Notes: generated by a model from the letters alone, not told the origin. Shown: positions 1-10,008, counted from the first letter of the stretch. The stretch: DNA of 64,000 bases from Symbiodinium natans (GCA_905221605.1 CAJNDS010000302.1:788450-852449), one strand, 5' to 3'. Program-made: numbers and translations.

Positions 1-319
1 GCTCGACACCCCACCGGCGTCACGTCGAACCTCCTTGACAAAAGCAAGAACAGCCCCAAGGGTTCATGCACCTGTGGAGTATACTCTTGGGCCCCAAAGC
101 TGCAGTACAGGAACCGTTTACTTAATCCCTGTTCCCCTAGGAAGAAAAAAGGATCCTTTTGTTCATATATAAGAAAGCCCATAACCCAAAAAGTAAAAAG
201 GATCCCTAACACTGATCGAGTTTAGGGGAAAGAGCGCACGCCGAGCTGCGACACAAGCTGGCCCGCGTTCCGCAGCATGGCGGCCCGGGTCTTGCAGGCG
301 GCGGGTCAGGGCTTCAGGT

Positions 320-415
320 TCTGGTTGGGCTTTGGTTTTGGGGTTTGGGGTTTGGGGTTTGGGGTTTAGGGCTTAGGGTTTAGGGTTTAGGGTTTAGGCT
401 TCTAGGGCCTAAGGG
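320..415 (+). repeat. telomere-like TTTAGGG array
   Basis: Tandem TTTGGGG and TTTAGGG units read on the plus strand. This is the first of many interstitial arrays. It is degenerate and does not run to the window edge, so it is not a chromosome end. Confidence 0.95.
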
Positions 416-488
416 CTTACTAGCTGCTATAAGGCACAACGGGGGCTTTCAAGAGGCAGCCAGTTTGTCTTTTGTGGGGTGGGGGCCT

Positions 489-591
489 CAAAAAGCAGCA
501 CGCTCCCTTGGAGCCTCGATGTAGCTCACGTCCGGCCAGGAGAAGCGCCGGGCGTGGACGTAGCGCCCCACGTCGTGCGGAGACTCGAGGT
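489..591 (-). CDS. exon-like fragment, unknown protein
   Basis: The minus strand is open across this spacer and gives a protein-like stretch (DVGRYVHARRFSWPDVSYIE). A possible acceptor, TTTGCCAAG, sits just upstream in sense. I do not recognise the family. It is short and its array flanks do not follow the usual exon pattern of the region, so it could be a gene relic or chance. Confidence 0.3.
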
Positions 592-604
592 CTTGGCAAA
601 TTTC

Positions 605-880
605 GCCCAAAAAAAACACACAAACAATAAACAAAAAAGAAGAAGAAGAACAGCAATAATGATCATAATAGCCATAATGATGATGATAATAATAAGAAGA
701 AACATGATAATGATAACAACAATAATACATGGCTCGCGCTGTTCCGTGTGGGGGGGAGGGGAGGGGGGCGGAAAGGGGGGGGAGGGGGGTGAAAGGGAAA
801 GGGGAAGAGGGGAGGGGGAAGGAGGGGGGGAAAGGAGGGGGAAAGGCGGGGGCGGGGGGGGGGGGGCGGGAAGGGGGGCA
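605..880. repeat. low-complexity AAT/GAT-rich then G-rich tract
   Basis: An A-rich stretch with GAA, AAT and GAT runs (about 605-730) passes into an almost pure GGGGA/GGGGGC tract (about 750-880). Open frames through it encode only Gly/Arg/Glu or Pro/Ser strings and are not genes. Confidence 0.9.
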
Positions 881-1028
881 AGACTTGGATGAGTATGTCA
901 CGAAGAACAGCTTGGCCCCTCACTGCGATTTCTGCGATCCTCCCGGGGCGCTTCAAGTTCCGAGATCACATTCTGGCATTTGGGGTGCAAGCCCAATGGA
1001 CAGCAAAGCTTCGCCGCTATTCTCGGAA

Positions 1029-1140
1029 GCTGGTTTAGGGCATAGGGTTTAGGGTTTCTGGTTTAGGGCTTAGGGTTTGGGGTTTAGGGTTTAGGGTTTA
1101 CGGCTTAGGGCTTAGGGCTTAGGGTTTAGGGTTTAGGGTT
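1029..1140 (+). repeat. telomere-like TTTAGGG array
   Basis: Degenerate TTTAGGG and CTTAGGG units on the plus strand. With the opposite-orientation array at 1221-1430 it brackets a unique 80-bp spacer. Confidence 0.95.
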
Positions 1141-1220
1141 TGTGACCCTGGTCCTTCAGTGCCGCAGGCATCGCCGCAGCCAGCATCACTGCTGCCTCGC
1201 TCGGCGCGATGACTGCCCGT

Positions 1221-1430
1221 CCCTAAACCCGAAACCCTAAACCCTAAGCCCTAAACCCTGATATTTTGATACCCTAGCAGCCTAGCACCCTAATGTCTTA
1301 ATGCCCGAAAATCCTGAATGAATACCCCAACACCCCAGTACCCCAATACCCCAAGACCCCAATGCCAATACCCCAATACCCCAACACCGCAATACCCCAA
1401 ACTCTAAACCCCAATACCCTAAAACCCAAA
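1221..1430 (-). repeat. CCCTAAA array grading into CCCCAATA variants
   Basis: Begins with CCCTAAA units and then carries a run of CCCCAATAC and CCCCAACAC variants. This is the most divergent telomere-like block in the window. Confidence 0.9.
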
Positions 1431-1432
1431 TC

Positions 1433-1494
1433 CAGGCACACGCCTCAAAGGGCGCGTGGCCCCATGCCGCATCGTGCAGCGGAAGCTTGCCTTG
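1433..1494 (-). CDS. ankyrin-repeat exon fragment
   Basis: The minus strand encodes GKLPLHDAAWGHAPFEACA. This matches the start of an ankyrin repeat (G-x-T/L-PLHxAA-x-xGH). It lies between CCCTAAA repeats on the low side and TTTAGGG on the high side, the flank pattern shared by most exon-like spacers here. It is probably one exon of a split ankyrin gene. Neighbouring exons were not identified and the splice borders are uncertain. Confidence 0.55.
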
Positions 1495-1496
1495 CG

Positions 1497-1652
1497 TTTA
1501 GGCTTTAGGCTTTAGGCTTTAGGGCTTAGGGCTTGGGGCTTGGGGCTTAGGGCTTAGGGCTTAGGGCTTAGGGCTTAGGGCTTAGGGTTTAGGGTTTAGG
1601 GTTTAGGGTTTAGGGTTTAGGGTTTAGGGTTTAGGGTTTAGGGATCTACTGA
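1497..1652 (+). repeat. telomere-like array (TTAGGGC then TTTAGGG)
   Basis: A run of GGGCTTA-type variants followed by clean TTTAGGG units on the plus strand. Confidence 0.95.
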
Positions 1653-2026
1653 GCATCCCTAAACCTAAACACGGACTCTGGCTTCTACCCCGACCCTAAA
1701 CCCTAGAAACTCCTCTCGGATGCTTGGTCGCCGAGTAACATCTTGGTCCCTTTTCGGGTACCCTAAATATTACGGGTTTAGGGTTTAGGGTCCAGGGTTT
1801 AGGGTTTAGGGTTTTAGGGTCGCCCTATCATAGGAACCCTAAACGGACCATGACGTAGAGGAGTGACCATGTTATGGGGGCCCTTTTTGGGGTTGGCTAT
1901 CTTATATGGGGAGAAAACCTGATTTAGATGTTGGGCCGAATTTTGCGGGGCGACCGGGCGAAGATGTGAGGAGCCCGGGCTGGTGCGGCTTCGTCTTTTG
2001 GGGGTAGTTTAAGGCTCTTTAGTGTT

Positions 2027-2062
2027 TAGGGTTTAGGGTTTAGGGTTAGGGTTTAGGGTTTG
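2027..2062 (+). repeat. short TTTAGGG array
   Basis: About five TTTAGGG units. They are followed directly by TGGTCCATTATGCTG, a sequence that recurs in nearly identical context near 2645. Confidence 0.9.
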
Positions 2063-2174
2063 GTCCATTATGCTGCCCTCACACCCCCCACCTGCCTGTG
2101 TCTGGGTCGCGTCGGCGGACTTGCTTCGGGCACAGGCGCACCAGGCGCCTAAGATTCTTGAACCCAAACACCCG

Positions 2175-2312
2175 AAACTCCCTAAACCCCAAACCCTAAA
2201 CCCCAAACCCCAAACCCCAAACCCTAAACCCCAAACCCCAAACCCCAAACCCCAAACCCTAAACCCCAAACCCAAACCCCAAACCCTAAACCCAAAGCCC
2301 TACACCCTAAAA
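2175..2312 (-). repeat. CCCTAAA/CCCCAAA array
   Basis: Alternating CCCTAAA and CCCCAAA units. Frames across it give only LNPKP-type peptides, which are repeat translations. Confidence 0.95.
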
Positions 2313-2423
2313 AACTTGAACCTTCAACTGTTAAAGTTAAACCTTGGGGCGCTCTCAGGGCCCCTCGGCCCTTTCATCCTGAAACCCTGCACTCTGCCCT
2401 CTCTTTGGATGGATTTAGGTTGT

Positions 2424-2527
2424 TTAGGGCTTAGGGTTTAGGGTTTAGGGTTTAGGGTTTAGGGTTTAGGGTTTAGGGTTTAGGGTTTAGGGTTTAGGGT
2501 TTTGGGTTTAGGGTTTAGGGTTTAGGG
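2424..2527 (+). repeat. TTTAGGG array
   Basis: About fourteen nearly perfect TTTAGGG units ending at an inverted-repeat element. Confidence 0.95.
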
Positions 2528-2598
2528 TTGGGATGTTCCCCCTTATACTAACAGTCCTTAATGGGGATTATATGTTCACATAAGGGGGAACATCCCAA
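2528..2598. mobile_element. MITE-like element, family A, copy 1
   Basis: A 71-bp element with terminal inverted repeats TTGGGATGTTCCCCCTTA and TAAGGGGGAACATCCCAA. Inside is ACAGTCCTTAATGGGGAT, also present in the other copies (8769, 12249, 17055, 33376). It encodes no protein. It sits inside a TTTAGGG array, so it either inserted there or spread together with the array. Confidence 0.85.
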
Positions 2599-2795
2599 CC
2601 TGGGGGGTCGACATAGGGGGTTTAGGGTTTAGGGTTTAGGGTTTGGTCCATCATGCTGGTATGGGCCCCGGGCCAAGGTGGCTGTACCTGAAGCTCTATA
2701 TCTAAGAGGCCCAGACAGCGAAGGTAAATGTCGAGGATTACGAGGGCTGCGGAGCTAAAATTCCTATTTACTACGCCTCCTAAGTTTTTAGACCC

Positions 2796-2925
2796 CCCAT
2801 TTCCCCCCCCCCCCCCCCCCCCCACCCCCAACAAAACAAACATAAACAAACAAAAACAAACAAACACACACACACACACACACTCTCACTCACACACTCT
2901 CACTCACACACATGGAGTTCCCGGT
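2796..2925. repeat. poly-C run and (CA)n microsatellite
   Basis: A homopolymeric C stretch (about 2801-2825) is followed by A-rich sequence and CACACA/CTCACA repeats to about 2920. Confidence 0.95.
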
Positions 2926-2939
2926 CGAGCCGGTTGTCG

Positions 2940-3784
2940 CTGTTTGTCTGCTTGATTAGTCTTGATTTCATCTTGCATCTCATCTTCTAATCAGCTCAGG
3001 TTGAAACCTATAACAAGGAGTTCCGATGTAGCCGCAGAACAAGAAATCACCTAATGTTGATGGTCCCATGAGCCAACCAGTCAGACCAAAACTCGCCGAA
3101 ACAGTAGGTCATCGCAGCATGGCAACAGGGTAACCATCAAGTTTTAGGGTTTAGGGTCATGTACTAGGTGTCGATTTCAACCGTCCCCGAAATTGCCTTA
3201 CAATTAGGGCTGTATATTTAAACAATAAGGGAAATCAAACAGAATCTCAAATTGATACCTGCTATAAGCCTAATGTAGAAGGTGCACTTGATCCTTAAGT
3301 CTTTGGAAATAATACGGGGTCAACATCGTGCAAATGAGCTCGGGTGACTTGCTAAGTCAGAAACCCCTGTGAACATGGTTCTTCCAGGGTTTAGGGTTTG
3401 CATCTGCATGACTTCAGAGTTCAGGGTTCAGACAACTAGGCTTTCAGGTTCACGGTTCAGGCTTCAGCAAGCGGTTCATTCGGCAAACTCGAGCAGGGCA
3501 CTGAACCCTAAACCCTAAACCCTCTCTTTGCCTCATTTTGCCTCATGGAAAGGCTTGCAGGTATCGAACCTCGGCCCTCGGGGCCTGGGATGTTGGGAAA
3601 GGACACTTGGAGGAAACTCGGGCAACTAGAGCTACAAGTACTTACAACCCCAACTAGGGTAACTTAGAACCGTAACCCTACTTACTAAGTCCCATGGTCC
3701 TCCAAGCAGGCGGCCGCAAAGGTGCAGCGAACGAACCATCGCTCTGCGACGGACAGATGCGCGGCTCTGCCGAACGAAGCGCAT
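2940..3784. other. non-coding spacer
   Basis: Mostly unique sequence with single TTTAGGG or CCCTAAA clusters near 3143, 3390 and 3505. No frame longer than chance and no convincing exon on either strand. Confidence 0.5.
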
Positions 3785-3950
3785 CGATCCCGAGCAAAAC
3801 CCTAAAACCTGAAACCTTAATCCCTTAATTCCCCGAACCCCTACACCCTAATCCCTAAACCCTAAAACCTGAAACCTTAACCTCCTAATTCCCCTAAATC
3901 CCTAAACCCTACATTTCTAAACCCTAAACGCTAAACCCTAAGTTTAGGCG
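3785..3950 (-). repeat. degenerate CCCTAAA array
   Basis: CCCTAAA, CCTAAAACC and similar variants directly downstream (in sense) of the ankyrin gene. Confidence 0.9.
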
Positions 3951-3975
3951 TTAAAGCCTAGTACTCAACCCCAGC

Positions 3976-5855
3976 TTAGAGAGGCTCGCTGACCAAGCCG
4001 AAGGACTGCTCCAGATCCAAGACATAGGGCCTGCAGTCCTGAAAAATGTCACGGATCCTGTCAGACCTCGCGAGGTCAATGGGTCGGTAGCCCCTGCTGT
4101 TCTTGATTTCGGGGTCTGCACTTGCTGAGAGCAGCAAGGTCAAGAGGCCTTCGTTGTCGAGCATGGAGCAGCAGCCCAAGGGAGTAGAGGTGATGTTGCT
4201 GAACACCATTGCAAGCTCGTAGGGCTCACACCGAAACCAGCAGCAGGCTCTTGTCAGAAGCTCGAAGACCTTAAAGATGCCTTGGGGCCGACAGACATGG
4301 TTGATGTCCGCCCTTCGGTCAAGGAGTAAGAGCGCGGACTCGAGATTTGCGGGTGAGTCGCCAGAGAATGCCAGGGCACACAACGGTGACAAATCTCCAA
4401 TGCCCCCCCTGCCACCGCTCACATCTGCCCGGAGGTCCAGCAGTTTTTGATGCACCTCAAATGGAGCTGCTACAGCTGCCGCACCGAGGAGTGGGCACAT
4501 GCATGACACATCGCTTCCCTGGAAGTTCACCCCTGCGCCGTATTGGACTAACAGCTCCACTGCAGCGGCACTGCGACAGAAGTTTAGCGGCGGCACACTT
4601 TTGATGGTGGTTGCATTTGGATTCGCTCGTAACTCTAAGAGCATCTGCAGCATCTGCAGGTCGTGACTTTTGAACCATACAGCCAAGTGCAAAGGCGTGG
4701 CATCACCCTGGTACAGCATCTCCTGCGTCGCCACCGTACGCGTATGGAGCGGCGCCTTGGCAAGGACAAGTCCGCGAACGAGCTCAGGATCACCAGTAAG
4801 AGCAGCGCAGGCCACGGGGCCGAAACCTTTTTGGGTCAGCTTGGAGAATGAGAACTCCTCAAGGAAGGCTTCAACACTGCGATGCCTTGTAGGCAAGCCA
4901 ACCATGTCTTCAAAAAGTGCCAGATACAAGCGGTAGGCCTTGATGCTCCGAGGGAGGGTTTTACGCAGCTTCAACCTTAGCTGTCCAGTATCCTGGGGTA
5001 AGTAAAGGTTGACCTTTGGGATTACAAGGGGAATGTAATACCCCAAAAAGGTTATTAAAGGTTACCTACTCTACTACCAAGCAACAGATGCTGCTCCAAA
5101 GCCACCTGGAGAACCTGGCAACAGGAGGCTCGGTCCTTCTCAATGGCGAAGTCTCCGGAATACACTGGGTGTTGGTGCCAGAAAGGCGCTTTGAACTGGG
5201 CAACATCATGACTTTTCACAACAACAATTGGAATCTTCGATCCTGCGGAAAGGAAATAGCACCAACATTCAGTACGGCACCATCCTCTTGCCAGCCAACT
5301 ATGGAAGCTACATTGAGTGCCTGTGTTGGAGTGCATCGCCTTGGGCACTAAAGCCACAAACACATTGCAGTGGTCCACGTATCTGGGAATACTATGAACA
5401 TAAAGCAGTTGCTCCTCCATCAGGCCAGGTGCGGCATGACCTTCCACGTTCTGGGGGACACAGAAGTAATCTAACCAAATGTACGCGCCTTGTACTCGCG
5501 CAAGCTCCGACCCTGTCATCCTACGGCCATTGTATTGCATGACAGCGTCATTCTCGATTTTGAGCTGCTTCGCGATGAGCTTGCGCAGAATGCTCTGCAG
5601 CACCTGCAGCTGAACTCCGTCCGGATCCGGGTGTTGGAGGCTCAGCCACTGGTGCGAGACAAAGATCGTGAACATCGTGGGGCTCCACGGAACTACGAGG
5701 CCTTCATCTTTCAAATTCTGGTGCGGTCGGAAGCGACCGGTCATCTCCAGCACATCCTGAACTTTCGCCACCCACATCGGGGCATGAAGCTCGTGGCTGG
5801 AGCCACAGACGTCGTCCGCGACATCGTCATGAGCTCGAGCTGAGCAAGACCCCAT
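3976..5855 (-). CDS. SHQW-domain plus ankyrin-repeat protein, 2 exons
   Basis: Two open frames join into one gene of about 600 residues. Exon 1 is 5070-5855 and exon 2 is 3976-4992. The 77-nt intron between them has donor AGA|GTAGGT and acceptor CCCCAG|GAT, both in phase 0. The N-terminus MGSCSAR could be myristoylated at Gly2 and palmitoylated at Cys4 (inference). Residues 62-71 (FTIFVSHQW) and 126-135 (IWLDYFCVPQ) form a TIR-like, SHQW-type domain. I recall it in front of ankyrin repeats in many dinoflagellate proteins; its role is unknown. Ankyrin repeats follow at roughly 355-580 (DATPLHLAVW, LLELRANPNA, LLDLRADVSG, LLDRRADINH). These are protein-protein contact modules. The stop is followed by CCCTAAA repeats. 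Confidence 0.8.
4993..5069 (-). other. intron that is a copy of introner-like family D
   Basis: The intron core (TTGGGATTACAAGGGG and ACCCCAAAAAGGT on the plus strand, plus CTACTCTACTAC at its donor end) recurs at 10812-10890 in a spacer far from this gene. The intron is therefore made largely of a dispersed element. Confidence 0.7.
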
Positions 5856-6240
5856 GGCTACGACAGATAGGAACTTCTTGGGCCAAAATTCGGAACAACC
5901 CGTCTTCCTGCTTTGAGGAAGCCGTTCTGGATGGCCCTCTCTTTTTGTTCGACCCTCAAGCAGAAGATAGATGGAGAGAGCAACGAAGCCACTTCTCTTG
6001 AGGCTGAGGGTTGGAAGATGTTGAGACCCTAAGTCCTAAAAAGAGGGGTCGGAATAAGTAGAAAAGGGTCTTGGCGAGTATTATAATATATACATATATA
6101 TATATTATACTTGTAAAGGGACCACCAGGGAATACGATTAATTTCCGGCCCCTATAGTACACGATCCACAACATCCCTTACAAAAGGGCTGGAGAGATCT
6201 CGTGCCCGTCTTAGTTTCAGGGTGGGGCTTCAGAGGTGTC
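5856..6240. other. upstream region of the ankyrin gene
   Basis: Lies upstream (in sense) of the gene start. Contains a short TA-rich stretch (about 6078-6112) and otherwise unique sequence. I see no spliced-leader acceptor or promoter element that I could defend. Confidence 0.5.
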
Positions 6241-6411
6241 AGGAACCCCCACACCCAGAATTCTAGAAACCCTAGACCTTAGGGACCCTGAACCCTGAAG
6301 TCTATACCCTAAGCACATAAGCCGTAGGGTTGACCGTAGCGATGAGTGGCTAACTTTCTTGTTAGGCTCAACCCACCCACTCCCCCCAACTGCCCTGCGC
6401 CCTAAACGGTA

Positions 6412-6545
6412 AACCCGCCCTAAACCCTAGACCGTGAACCCTAAACCCTAAACCCTGAACCCTAAACCCTTTTGAACCCTAAACCCTAATGAACCCTAAA
6501 CCCTAATGAACCCTAAACCCTAAACCCTAATGAACCCTAAACCTA
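6412..6545 (-). repeat. CCCTAAA array
   Basis: CCCTAAA units, several separated by TGAA, giving a compound CCCTAATGAACCCTAAA pattern near 6480-6545. Confidence 0.9.
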
Positions 6546-6652
6546 CAGCCCAAAACACCGAGCCAGCGCTGTCGGCCAGGGCGCCACAGAAACGAAAGCG
6601 CCCCGGGCTCGGCCCTGCCGGTGGGAGTGCCTCCTTGTGATTTGAGTTTGCA

Positions 6653-6740
6653 ATATTAGGGTTTATAGGGTTTAGGGTTCAGGGTTCAGGGTTTAGGGTT
6701 TAGGGTTTGGGGTTTAGGGTGTAGGGTGTAGGGTGTAAAG
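6653..6740 (+). repeat. TTTAGGG array
   Basis: Degenerate TTTAGGG units on the plus strand, with GTGTAGGGTGTAGGG at the end. Confidence 0.9.
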
Positions 6741-6747
6741 TTTACTT

Positions 6748-6835
6748 GTTGGGGTCCTTATTGTACGGGGATCCTACTATTTGGGGGTCTAGATTTTTGA
6801 GTCCCTTATTATCGTACACCGTACACCCCCAAAAG
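6748..6835. mobile_element. introner-like family C, copy 1
   Basis: Carries TACTATTTGGGGGTCTA with CCCTTATTATCGTA and a run of C at its end. The same core is found near 14765-14845 and inside the intron 27634-27755. Non-coding. Confidence 0.6.
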
Positions 6836-6929
6836 TTGGCTTCTGTTGCGTTTTCCGGGCTTGCTCTGCATGTTGCAGGTTCGAGGCCTTGGGGTTAAGG
6901 CGTTGCTGAACAGTCTGGGGTGGGGGTGT

Positions 6930-6954
6930 TGGTTTACGGTTTAGGGTTTAGGGT

Positions 6955-7028
<74 letters not shown>

Positions 7029-7050
7029 GGCTTAGGGGCTCAGGGCCCAG
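6930..7050 (+). repeat. GGGTTGA tandem array
   Basis: About ten perfect copies of the variant heptamer GGGTTGA, flanked by TTTAGGG. A homogenised one-base variant of the telomere unit. Confidence 0.95.
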
Positions 7051-7259
7051 GGGTTCAGGGCGTAGGACACAGAATAGAGCGGTGCTGGCTAAGAGAAACA
7101 ACAGCACCCTGAACCCTTTCATCCTCAAGACTATAAGCCCTTGACTAGAAACCTCACATCGTGAACACTCAACCCTAAAGACCTGGATTGAGGGTTAAGT
7201 GTTTAGGGTTTAGGGTGTAGGGTGTCGGGTTTAGGGAGAACCCTCAAATCCTCACCCCT

Positions 7260-7430
7260 CAAAACCTTAATCACAACAGCCCAACAAAAACGCCCGAAAT
7301 GCCCCAAAAGCCCTGAAACCCGCAAAACCCCTAAAACCCCTAAAACCCCTAAAGCCCCCAAAAACCCCTAAAAGCCCTAAATCCCCCAAGCCCCCTAAAA
7401 CCCCTGCCCCTAAAAACCCGCATATTTGAA
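7260..7430 (-). repeat. degenerate CCCTAAAA array
   Basis: CCCCTAAAA and CCCCAAAA-type units, eight or nine bases long rather than seven. Confidence 0.9.
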
Positions 7431-7444
7431 CCCTTAGCTCATTC

Positions 7445-8030
7445 GTAGGCATTGTTCAAAATTTCGTGGGCATTGTTTACAACTTCGTGAGCACCGCCTT
7501 TTGATCAAAATCTCGTGGACATTGTTCAATATCGTTCGTGGACATTGTTCATAAATTTGCGGGCATTGTGGAAAAATCCGCGGGCATTGTTCAAAACTTC
7601 GTGGGCATTCTTCGAAGTTACTCGTGGGAATTATTCGTGGGCATGTGAAATTGTCAGTGGGCATTGTGCCTTGTTGTCGTAGCCGTTGCGTGTTGTTCAT
7701 GGACGTTGTGCGTTTTTTCGTGCGCATTGTGCGCTTTTCGTGGGCATTGTGCTCGCGGGCATTGTGCGCTCTTCGTGGGCATGTGCATATTTTCGTGGGC
7801 ATTGTGCGTATTTTCGTGGCCGTTGCGTGTTTTTTCGTGGGCATTGTGCGTTTTTGTTGTGGGCATTGTGTTTTTTTCGTGGGCATTGTGCGTTATTCGT
7901 AGGCATTGTGCGCTTCGTGGGCATTGTGTGTTTTTCGTGGGCATTGTGCAATTTTTCATGGGCATTATGCGTATTTTCGTGGGCATCGTGCGTTTTTCGT
8001 TGGCATTGTGCTTTTTTTGTGGGCTGTCAG
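7445..8030 (+). repeat. minisatellite, unit TCGTGGGCATTGTGCG
   Basis: About 25 tandem copies of a 20-36 bp unit with the core TCGTGGGCATTGTGCG; copy length and the T-run between copies vary. All six frames stay partly open only because the unit lacks stops, giving repetitive Val-Gly-Ile-Val or Met-Pro-Thr peptides. I treat those as artefacts. Confidence 0.95.
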
Positions 8031-8169
8031 TTTTAGGGGGCCTTGGGCTGTAGGGTTTAGGGCCTCGAGGGTTTATGGATTGAGTGGACTTAACGTTGTG
8101 GGATTCTTTGGACGGTTGGGTATTTTTCCAGCACTTGACAAGTTGCTTGACTAGTGAATGCTTGGACTG

Positions 8170-8270
8170 AGATGCTGAACCCTAAGCCCTAAGCCCTAAG
8201 CCCGAAACCCTAAACCCTAAACCCTAAACCCTACACCATCTACACCTGAACCCTAAACCCCAAAACCCCT
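8170..8270 (-). repeat. CCCTAAA array
   Basis: CCCTAAG then CCCTAAA units. Confidence 0.9.
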
Positions 8271-8381
8271 AAACAAAAACAGAAAAGGCCCTGGACCGTC
8301 TCGAAGGTTACGGCAAGCCACCACTCCGAGCCCCGCCCGCGGTGTAGGCGACCCAGCTGAGTAGCTCCTAGAAACCCGCAG

Positions 8382-8570
8382 TTTAGGGTTTAGGGTTTAG
8401 GGTTTAGGTTTTAGGGTTTAGGGTTTAGGGTTTAGGGTTCAGGGTTCAGGGTTCAGGGTTTAGGGTTTAGGGTTTAGGGTTTAGGGCTTAGGGCTTAGGG
8501 CTTAGGGCTTAGCGTTTAAGTTTGGGGTTTAGGGCTTTGGGTTTAGGGTTTAGGGCTTCGGTGTCAGGGC
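8382..8570 (+). repeat. TTTAGGG array
   Basis: TTTAGGG, TTCAGGG and CTTAGGG units on the plus strand. Confidence 0.95.
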
Positions 8571-8624
8571 TTATAAACCCTTCTCAGGGCTTAAGGGCAC
8601 AGAGGCTGTCGGGTTGTAATAAGT

Positions 8625-8715
8625 CCTAAACCCTAAACCCTAAACCCTAAACCCTAACCCCTAAACCCTAAACCCTAAACCTTAAACCCTTTATAAACCC
8701 TAAACCCTAAACCCT
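8625..8715 (-). repeat. CCCTAAA array
   Basis: Near-perfect CCCTAAA units, interrupted once by TTTATAAA. Confidence 0.95.
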
Positions 8716-8768
8716 AATTCTGGGCCTACCGAGTGGAAGCTCACATAAGCTCGCAGCCGAGACGTACC

Positions 8769-8936
8769 TTGAGATGTTCCCCCTCATACTGACAGTCCTT
8801 AATGGGGGTGACAGTGTTTAGGGTTTAGGGTTAAGATTTAGTGTTTAGGGTTTAGCGTTTAGGGCTTAGGCTTTAGGAAGTACCCCCCTACTATAACCCC
8901 TAAAAAGGACGGTTAGCATAAGGGAGAACATCCCCA
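8769..8936. mobile_element. MITE-like element, family A, copy 2, with telomeric repeats inside
   Basis: The ends TTGAGATGTTCCCCCTCATA and AAGGGAGAACATCCCCAA match the family A inverted repeats. The inner ACAGTCCTTAATGGGGGT and its counterpart GGACGGTTAGCATA are kept. About 65 bp of TTTAGGG-like units lies between the arms, making the copy 168 bp instead of 71-100. Confidence 0.8.
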
Positions 8937-9094
8937 ATTAGGTTTTGAAAGCTTAAGGGTTTAGAGCGCAGAATATAAGGTTTTTGGGTTTAGGGTTCAG
9001 ATCTACTTGGCCACCAAAAAGCATGCACTCCTTGTTCTCAGCTTGAAGCACCAAGTCCTCGAGGAGGCGGGCAACATCCATTCAAAAACGCACA

Positions 9095-9175
9095 CAACCC
9101 TAAACCCGAACCCTAAACCCTAAACCCTAAACCCTAAACCCTAAACCCTAAACCCTAAACCCTAAACCCTACACA
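9095..9175 (-). repeat. CCCTAAA array
   Basis: About eleven nearly perfect CCCTAAA units. Confidence 0.95.
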
Positions 9176-9186
9176 CGCACACATTT

Positions 9187-9290
9187 GCACATCAGCCGCC
9201 GCCGTGGCAGCCCTCGACCCGAAACCCGGGTCCTTTGGATCTGGGGAGGCGTCCAAGGCATACCTGGGACCACCCGCAGAATATGGGGGC
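9187..9290 (-). CDS. exon-like fragment, unknown protein
   Basis: Open on the minus strand behind a good acceptor (CTGATTAAG|GCC at 9290). One frame reads GGPRYALDASPDPKDPGFGS and stays open to the array. Flanks are CCCTAAA (low) and TTTAGGG (high). No family recognised. Confidence 0.4.
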
Positions 9291-9304
9291 CTTAATCAGT
9301 AGAC

Positions 9305-9390
9305 AGGGTTTAGGGTTTAGGGTTTATTAGAACAAGGTTTAGGGTTTAGGGTTTAGGGTTTAGGGTTCAGGGTTCAGGGTTCAGGGTTTG
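9305..9390 (+). repeat. TTTAGGG array
   Basis: TTTAGGG units with GTTCAGG variants. Confidence 0.9.
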
Positions 9391-9870
9391 CCCAGGTCTT
9401 TCATAAGGGAAAAGAGGCCTTGAACACCAGGGCTCTTGTTTTACCAAGACTGCGGTGTGTGTCCTTCGGGAATATTCCTTAAGCTCCATACAGGTCCTCC
9501 CAAGCCGTAACTGCCGAAGGGATGACCCCAAACTTAGTACAAGGGGTGTTGGGCCGTGGGGGCTCTCTATGTCGCTTATTGGAGGCTTTCCACGTGCATT
9601 GGGGCACAAGGTACGAAGGGCTTTAGGGTTTGCTGTTTAGGGTTTAGGGTTTTTTGGTGTGAGAGGTTTGGGGCATGCAGAGACAGGCGCATGGCAAAGT
9701 TGTGCCGCCCGCGTCGAACAAGGCTTGTAAGACCTTGGATCGAAGACTACCACTCTTCTCATAACTGCCTTGAGCATTCCCGCTATTATTCTAAACCCTG
9801 AACGCTACACTCTAAACCCTACATCCTAAACGCATCATTCTTCCGATCTCCACTACTATCACTCTCATCA

Positions 9871-9997
9871 TCAGCTGTGGCGCGTTGGCAGCCTGAGGCA
9901 TCGACCGAAACCGAGGTACTCATCGAAGATGCGCTGCTGAGAGTCAGCATAGCAGCCTGCAGGCGATTCTGCGCGCGGCTCGGGGCCTGGAACCGGC
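9871..9997 (-). CDS. exon-like fragment, unknown protein
   Basis: Behind the acceptor ATGTTCAAG|GCC the minus strand reads a protein-like sequence (ADSQQRIFDEYLGFGRCLRL) to a stop at 9871. A donor before the stop is also possible. CCCTAAA lies on the low side and TTTAGGG on the high side. Unknown function. Confidence 0.45.
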
Positions 9998-10008
9998 CTT
10001 GAACATGA

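Noticed and set aside
1140-1220. Minus-strand frame IAPSEAAVMLAAAMPAAL as an exon
   Set aside because: Opposite array flanks, simple Ala-rich composition, no splice sites, and the plus strand is also open.
2033-2441. LNPKP and GFRVWGLGF-type proteins
   Set aside because: Direct translations of CCCTAAA/CCCCAAA repeats; they recur at almost every array.
3535-3610. tRNA-like T-arm (GGTTCGA) here and near 6868
   Set aside because: No matching acceptor stem, D-arm or anticodon arm could be built around it.
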